Assembly: GCA_016295665.1 (NCBI GenBank)
Contig: JAEDKS010000090.1
Span: 1-9,367 of the forward strand
DNA length: 9,367 bases
Source: Clostridia bacterium
Lineage (GTDB): Bacteria; Bacillota; Clostridia; Christensenellales; Aristaeellaceae
Direction: 5' to 3'
Part shown: positions 5,818-9,367 of the stretch, in pieces
Numbering within the stretch: position 1 is the stretch's first letter
How the letters are laid out: every line of letters starts with the position of its first letter
Program-made: the position numbers and the translations under genes
The notes under the pieces: model-generated
Database searches by the model: none
The model's input: only the letters and a program-made list of their open reading frames with translations
Told to the model about the DNA's origin: nothing

Positions 5818-6684
5818 TTACCAGTACAGCAGCAGCCCGCCCGGCATGATCTCAAAATCCGCCTCATCCATCTGATAGATTTCCCCGTCGGCCTGCAGGC
5901 TCATCATGGGCCGCTCGATGTGCAGGCGGCTGCACCGGATGTGGTGCGTGACGGAAAAGCGCAGGATGCGCCCCGCCATCAGCCCGGGCAGGAAGAAGGG
6001 AATCCGCCACCGGGGCAGCACGTCCACCATCACCACGTCCAGCAGGCCGTCCGAGAGCGCCGCCGCCGGGCAGATGGGGATGCCGCCGCCGATGAAGCGC
6101 CCGTTCGCCACGCTCATGAGCAGCACATCCCGCTCCTGCTCCCGTCCGTCGATTTCATAGCGCACATGCACCGGCTCGAACCGGGCGATGGCGCGGATGA
6201 CCCCCACCAGATAGGGCAGCAGCCCGTGGAAGCGCCCGGACAGGGCCGCGGCCTGCTCCAGCACGGTCACGTCAAAGCCCGTGCCGCACACGTTGAGGAA
6301 GTAGCGGTCGTTGACCCGTCCGATGTCCACGGGCCGGGGCCTGTGCGTCAGGATGAACCGCAGCGCCTCCAGCGGCTTGCGGGGCAGTCCGGCGGTCTTA
6401 ACGAAGTCGTTGCCGGTGCCCGAGGGGATGATGCCCAGCGGCACCCCGGAGCCCTGTACGCCGCACGCCGCCTCAAAGGCGGTGCCGTCACCGCCCACGG
6501 CGATGACCGCCTCGCAGTCCCCCCGCGCCGCGGCTTCCCGGGCGAGCAGGGTGGCGTGACCGGGGGCCGTGGTATGCAGCATCTCATAGGCCATGCCCCG
6601 GCGCTCCAGCTCCGTGCGAAGCTCGCTCTCCGTCCGCACCGCCCGTCCGCCGCCAGCCGTCGGATTGATGATGAATGTCAGCAC
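5818..6684 (-). CDS. Diacylglycerol kinase family lipid kinase
   Basis: This 288-residue protein has the DAGK catalytic domain first: NPTAGGG (7-13), the nucleotide-binding VGGDGT (GGDGT at 64-68) and PSGTGNDF (about 87-94). A C-terminal beta domain with DIGRVN, SDGLLDVV and QADGE (D266-G267-E268) follows. These are the landmarks of the bacterial DgkB/YegS family, which phosphorylates diacylglycerol or related lipids with ATP on the inner membrane face and returns diacylglycerol to phospholipid synthesis. The exact lipid cannot be read from sequence. The frame opens at a TTG at 6735, but a promoter -10 element overlaps that part and transcription should begin near 6717. I therefore choose the GTG at 6684, preceded by GAGG about 9 bases upstream and followed at once by the conserved LTFIINP strand. 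It may share a transcript with the Glu-Glu-Pro gene. Confidence 0.92.
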   Translation of the reverse strand: MLTFIINPTAGGGRAVRTESELRTELERRGMAYEMLHTTAPGHATLLAREAAARGDCEAVIAVGGDGTAFEAACGVQGSGVPLGIIPSGTGNDFVKTAGLPRKPLEALRFILTHRPRPVDIGRVNDRYFLNVCGTGFDVTVLEQAAALSGRFHGLLPYLVGVIRAIARFEPVHVRYEIDGREQERDVLLMSVANGRFIGGGIPICPAAALSDGLLDVVMVDVLPRWRIPFFLPGLMAGRILRFSVTHHIRCSRLHIERPMMSLQADGEIYQMDEADFEIMPGGLLLYW

Positions 6685-6723
6685 TGTCTGCAACCTCAAA
6701 GTCGTATTCCATGGAACACCTCT

Positions 6724-6752
6724 AAGATACCGCAATTCCGCCCCAATGTCAA
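6724..6752 (-). promoter_or_regulatory. Sigma-A promoter of the lipid kinase gene
   Basis: On the - strand, TTGACA (complement of 6747-6752, perfect -35) is followed after exactly 17 bases by TATCTT (complement of 6724-6729, 4 of 6 to the -10 consensus). Predicted transcription start is near 6717, leaving a 33-base leader to the GTG at 6684. It excludes the upstream TTG as start codon. Confidence 0.8.
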
Positions 6753-6756
6753 AGGA

Positions 6757-6791
6757 TTTTTTGTTTTTTCATGCGTTTATCATGGTTTTTT
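6757..6791 (-). promoter_or_regulatory. A-tract region upstream of the lipid kinase promoter (UP-element-like)
   Basis: Three six-base A-tracts on the - strand lie at 6757-6762, 6764-6769 and 6786-6791. The first two fall at about -40 to -52 from the predicted transcription start, the place of an UP element bound by the RNA polymerase alpha C-terminal domain. They stand out in GC-rich DNA. Activity is inferred. Confidence 0.5.
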
Positions 6792-6871
6792 CATTTATTT
6801 CTGTCGATTCCCCGCGAAGGCCGTCGCGCATTTCCCTCATCCCCGGGTGCAGCGCTTCACCCCGGGCCGCA

Positions 6872-6877
6872 TATACT
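6872..6877 (+). promoter_or_regulatory. Possible -10 element of the GH25/LysM gene
   Basis: TATACT matches 5 of 6 positions of the sigma-A -10 consensus, 55 bases before the ATG at 6932. No good -35 is seen 16-18 bases upstream, so an activator, another sigma factor or chance are all possible. If used, transcription would start near 6884, just before the hairpin at 6888. Confidence 0.35.
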
Positions 6878-6887
6878 GCCTAAGAGG

Positions 6888-6910
6888 CTCTCCCGGCCCG
6901 ACCGGGAGAG
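6888..6910 (+). other. Leader hairpin before the GH25/LysM ribosome binding site
   Basis: CTCTCCCGG (6888-6896) pairs perfectly with CCGGGAGAG (6902-6910) as a 9-bp stem with a 5-base loop. It lies 4 bases before the AAAGGAG (6915-6921). There is no T run. It could protect the mRNA 5' end or tune access to the binding site. Confidence 0.55.
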
Positions 6911-6931
6911 GGAGAAAGGAGCGTGTTGCTC

Positions 6932-8362
6932 ATGCGGAAACGGCGGATGCTGCCGTTGCTGCTGACCTGCCTGACCGTGTGTCTGCTGGTGTGCCTGTCG
7001 GCGCGGGCGCTGGCTGCGGAGGGCTTGCCGCCCACCTCGGTGCCGGTCATCCACGGCCTTGACGTCAGCGCCTGGCAGCGGGAGGTGGACTGGCATCAGG
7101 TCAGCGCCAGCGGCGTGGAGATCGCGATGCTGCGGGCCTCGGAGGGCAGCTCGGTCGTGGATGCCCGCTTCGAAGCCAACTGGACGGGCGCGAAGGCGGC
7201 GGGGCTGTCCGTGGGCTTCTACCACTTCCTGACCGCCGCCACGGTGCCCGAGGCCGAGGCGCAGGCGGACTTCTTCCTGTCGGTCATCGGTGACCGGGTG
7301 CCGGACTGTCTGCTCGCCGTGGACGTGGGCAGCGCCAGCAGCCTGCCGGACGAAACGCTGACCCAGGTCACCCTGGCCTTTCTGCGCCGGGTGGAGACGC
7401 GCTCCGGGTATCGCGCCATGCTCTACACCGACGCCTGGGCCGCCCGGGCCCGGTTCGGCTCCGCCCTCGCCGCCTATCCCCTCTGGGTGGCGGACTACGG
7501 CGTCCCGGAGCCGGAGGCAAACGGCAAGTGGGATGCCTGGGTGGGGTTCCAGTACGGCGACCGGGGCGACATCCCCGGCATCACGGGCCGGGTTGACCTG
7601 GACTACTTCACCCGGGAGATCTACCAGTCCGCCGCCCCCACGCCGGCCCCGACACCGTGCCCCTCCCCGACCCCGGCGCCCGTCACGGAGCGGGAGCTGC
7701 TCTGCCTGCTGCTGCCGGAGGACATGACCGTCCCCGCCCTGTCCGAAACGCTGAACGTCCCTGAGGACACCCTGCGCACCCTGAACATCCTCCCCGGGGA
7801 CACGGCCCTCGCCGGGCAGCTCATCCGCTATCCCGGCCCGTCCGCCGCCACGGGGGCCTTCGCGGGGCTCCATGTGCTCCAGCCCTTTGAGGACATCGCC
7901 ACCATCGCCCGCCGCTACGGGGTCACCCCGGCATCGCTCCGGGCGCTGAACGGCCTGCAGGGGGAGCCCTCGCGCCTGGGACAGGTGCTGAAGGTGCCCG
8001 CGCTGGGCGACCACGAGGCCACCGTTCCCGCCTGGGTCACGGAGAACGCGGTCATGGCGCGCCGGGGCGACACCCTGTCCGCCCTCGCCGCCCGCTTCGG
8101 CATGACCGCCGATACCCTTTCGACCATCAACGGCCTGACCCCGGACGCGCCCCTGTACGCGGGGCAGGTGCTGCGCCTGACGCCCTTCGGCAGCGGCTCC
8201 ACGGGCGGCTTCCGGGGCGGCTACGTGGTGCAGCGCGGCGATACGCTGGACAGAATCGCCCGGCGCTTCGGCGTGTCGGAGAGCCGCCTGTTCTGCCTGA
8301 ACAACATCGCCCGCCGGAATCTGATCTTCCCGGGCATGCTGCTGCTGATTCCGTCCCGCTGA
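6932..8362 (+). CDS. Secreted GH25-like (lysozyme-fold) protein with four LysM-type repeats
   Basis: This 476-residue protein has a signal peptide (cut near ALA-A, about residue 26), then a GH25 muramidase-like domain (about 38-230): GLDVSAWQ with D44, RASEG, GFYHF, LYTDAW, LWVADYG and VDLDYF. A Pro/Thr linker (about 234-251) follows, then LysM units at roughly 253-300 (degenerate), 313-356, 373-417 and 431-474; the last two carry RGDTL. LysM binds N-acetylglucosamine in peptidoglycan, so the protein should sit on the cell wall. GH25 enzymes cleave MurNAc-GlcNAc bonds with a DxE pair, but here the motif reads D131-V-G133, so the catalytic Glu is missing. It may be inactive or use another residue. 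GTG 6923 and TTG 6926 are possible starts, but the AAAGGAG at 6915-6921 is best placed for ATG 6932. It is a single-gene unit on the + strand. Confidence 0.9.
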   Translation: MRKRRMLPLLLTCLTVCLLVCLSARALAAEGLPPTSVPVIHGLDVSAWQREVDWHQVSASGVEIAMLRASEGSSVVDARFEANWTGAKAAGLSVGFYHFLTAATVPEAEAQADFFLSVIGDRVPDCLLAVDVGSASSLPDETLTQVTLAFLRRVETRSGYRAMLYTDAWAARARFGSALAAYPLWVADYGVPEPEANGKWDAWVGFQYGDRGDIPGITGRVDLDYFTREIYQSAAPTPAPTPCPSPTPAPVTERELLCLLLPEDMTVPALSETLNVPEDTLRTLNILPGDTALAGQLIRYPGPSAATGAFAGLHVLQPFEDIATIARRYGVTPASLRALNGLQGEPSRLGQVLKVPALGDHEATVPAWVTENAVMARRGDTLSALAARFGMTADTLSTINGLTPDAPLYAGQVLRLTPFGSGSTGGFRGGYVVQRGDTLDRIARRFGVSESRLFCLNNIARRNLIFPGMLLLIPSR

Positions 8363-8374
8363 CCGCCTCACGCG

Positions 8375-8416
8375 CAAGGGCCGGCGCTCCCCCTTGGAGG
8401 GAACAGCCGGCCCTTG
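8375..8416. terminator. Hairpin between convergent GH25/LysM and psuG genes
   Basis: CAAGGGCCGGC (8375-8385) pairs perfectly with GCCGGCCCTTG (8406-8416). An inner CTCC/GGAG stem (8387-8390 with 8396-8399) sits in the 20-base loop. T runs beyond the stem are short on both strands. Its place between two converging stop codons supports a shared terminator. Confidence 0.65.
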
Positions 8417-8439
8417 TCGTCTCCGCGCATGATCGCGCC

Positions 8440-9351
8440 TTACAGCGCCTTCGCAATCCCCGCCGCCAGACGGGCGTTGTTGTACACCAGCTGGATGTTG
8501 GCCTTCAGGCTCTCGCCGCCGGTCAGCTTCTGAATCTTGTCCAGCAGGTAGGGCGTGGTCTGCTTGCCCTTGATGCCCAGCCGGTTGCACTCCTCAATCG
8601 CGGCGTTGATGTTCTCGTTGATGTAGTCGTAGTCCATGGCGTACTGCTCGGGGATGGGGTTGGTGACCAGCATGCCGCCCCGCAGGCCGCACGCCAGCTT
8701 CACGCGGAACGCATTGGCGATCTCCTCGGGGGTGTCCAGCCGGTAGTCCACCGCAAAGCCGCTGCGGGTGGTGTAGAAGGCGGGCAGCTCCTTCGTGCGG
8801 TAGCCGATGACCGGCACGCCCTTGGTCTCCAGGTACTCCAGGGTCAGTCCCAGGTCAAGAATGCTCTTGGCCCCGGCGCAGACCACCAGCACCTGCGTTT
8901 CCGCCAGCTCCTCCAGGTCGGCGGAGATGTCCATGGTGGTCTCGGCCCCGCGATGCACGCCGCCGATGCCGCCGGTGGCAAACACCCTGACCCCCGCCAG
9001 CGAGGCGGCGATCATGGTGGTGGTCACGGTGGTGGCGCCGTCCTCGCCCCGGGACAGCAGCACGGGCAGGTCGCGGCGGCTGGCCTTGGTGACCTCCAGC
9101 CCCTTCCTGCCCAGGTACTCAATCTGCTCCCGGGAGCAGCCCACGACCATCTTGCCGCCGATGATGGCGATGGTGGCGGGCACGGCGCCCTCCTCCCGGA
9201 TGATGCGCTCCACGTTCAGCGCGGTCTCCACGTTCTGGGGATAGGGCATGCCGTGGCTGATGATGGTGCTCTCGAGGGCCACCACGGGCTTGCCCGCCGC
9301 GAGCGCCTCCCGCACCTCCTGAGATACCTGCAGATACTTTTCCAGATTCAT
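8440..9351 (-). CDS. psuG: Pseudouridine-5'-phosphate glycosidase
   Basis: This 303-residue protein is close to E. coli PsuG along its whole length. The enzyme splits pseudouridine 5'-phosphate reversibly into uracil and ribose 5-phosphate, in the breakdown of pseudouridine from RNA turnover, and needs a divalent metal. With a constant offset of 4 from E. coli numbering, the active-site residues are all present: E27 in ALESTIISHG, K89 in VTKASRRDLP, D145 in DISAD for the metal, K162 in CAGAKSILDLG (the lysine that forms the covalent ribose adduct) and N285 in NIQLVYNN. AAAGGA at the right edge of the window lies about 10 bases before the ATG. Its usual partner, the pseudouridine kinase psuK (PfkB family), is not in the window and may lie upstream beyond 9367. 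No promoter is visible. Confidence 0.97.
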   Translation of the reverse strand: MNLEKYLQVSQEVREALAAGKPVVALESTIISHGMPYPQNVETALNVERIIREEGAVPATIAIIGGKMVVGCSREQIEYLGRKGLEVTKASRRDLPVLLSRGEDGATTVTTTMIAASLAGVRVFATGGIGGVHRGAETTMDISADLEELAETQVLVVCAGAKSILDLGLTLEYLETKGVPVIGYRTKELPAFYTTRSGFAVDYRLDTPEEIANAFRVKLACGLRGGMLVTNPIPEQYAMDYDYINENINAAIEECNRLGIKGKQTTPYLLDKIQKLTGGESLKANIQLVYNNARLAAGIAKAL

Positions 9352-9367
9352 AACTTGCGCTTCCTTT

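Noticed and set aside
6710..6712. ATG on the - strand just after the predicted transcription start of the lipid kinase
   Set aside because: It is out of frame with the kinase, has no ribosome binding site and gives a short frame that overlaps the kinase gene.
6685..6735. N-terminal extension of the lipid kinase from TTG 6735
   Set aside because: The -10 element lies inside this stretch and the predicted transcription start is downstream, near 6717, so the extension would not be on the message.
5800..7062. 420-residue open frame on the + strand opposite the lipid kinase
   Set aside because: It crosses the promoter region and the antisense of a clear DAGK gene; composition is shadow-like.
6857..8590. 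577-residue open frame on the - strand opposite the GH25/LysM gene
   Set aside because: It is the longest open frame but antisense to a gene with signal peptide, GH25 and LysM motifs, and it also runs into psuG. Long antisense frames are common at this GC content.

Overview
The window is GC-rich (third codon positions almost all G or C) and gene-dense. Strong AGGAGG-type ribosome binding sites, the DUF896 and DUF1292 proteins and a clostridial-type ferredoxin point to a high-GC Bacillota, most likely a gut-type Clostridia lineage such as Christensenellales or Oscillospirales. The phylum is well supported; the lower rank is a guess. I see no tRNA, rRNA, CRISPR array, insertion sequence or phage gene.

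Left part (1-4986, + strand): a tightly packed run of seven genes ends at a strong hairpin terminator. In order they are a 5'-truncated M1 metallopeptidase, a glycosyltransferase family 2/GtrA fusion, a 57-residue signal-anchored peptide that overlaps the fusion gene by 4 bases, an exported NAGPA-type phosphodiester glycosidase, a divergent Lgt-family membrane protein, a DUF896 (YnzC-like) protein and a DUF1292 protein. The first five look like an envelope module: a polyprenyl-linked sugar is made and flipped (GT2/GtrA), a sugar-phosphodiester hydrolase acts outside the membrane, and an Lgt-like integral membrane enzyme of uncertain chemistry sits in the membrane. This pathway is inference from family membership and gene order.

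Middle (5001-6760, - strand): a small single-cluster ferredoxin; a helical cytoplasmic protein with a nine-copy Glu-Glu-Pro tail; and a diacylglycerol-kinase-family lipid kinase behind a well-formed sigma-A promoter (TTGACA, 17 bases, TATCTT) with A-tracts upstream. Hairpin terminators follow the ferredoxin and the Glu-Glu-Pro gene.

Right part (6760-9367): a 247-base divergent intergenic region (6685-6931) separates the lipid kinase from a secreted GH25/LysM protein on the + strand. That protein lacks the usual catalytic glutamate of the DxE motif and has a hairpin just before its ribosome binding site. It converges, across a shared hairpin, on a well-conserved pseudouridine-5'-phosphate glycosidase gene (psuG, - strand), which is complete in the window.

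No gene-free stretch exceeds 300 bases. The best candidates for something new are the Lgt-like protein with altered active-site positions, the GH25-like protein without its glutamate, and the GT2/GtrA, small peptide and NAGPA cluster around the former.
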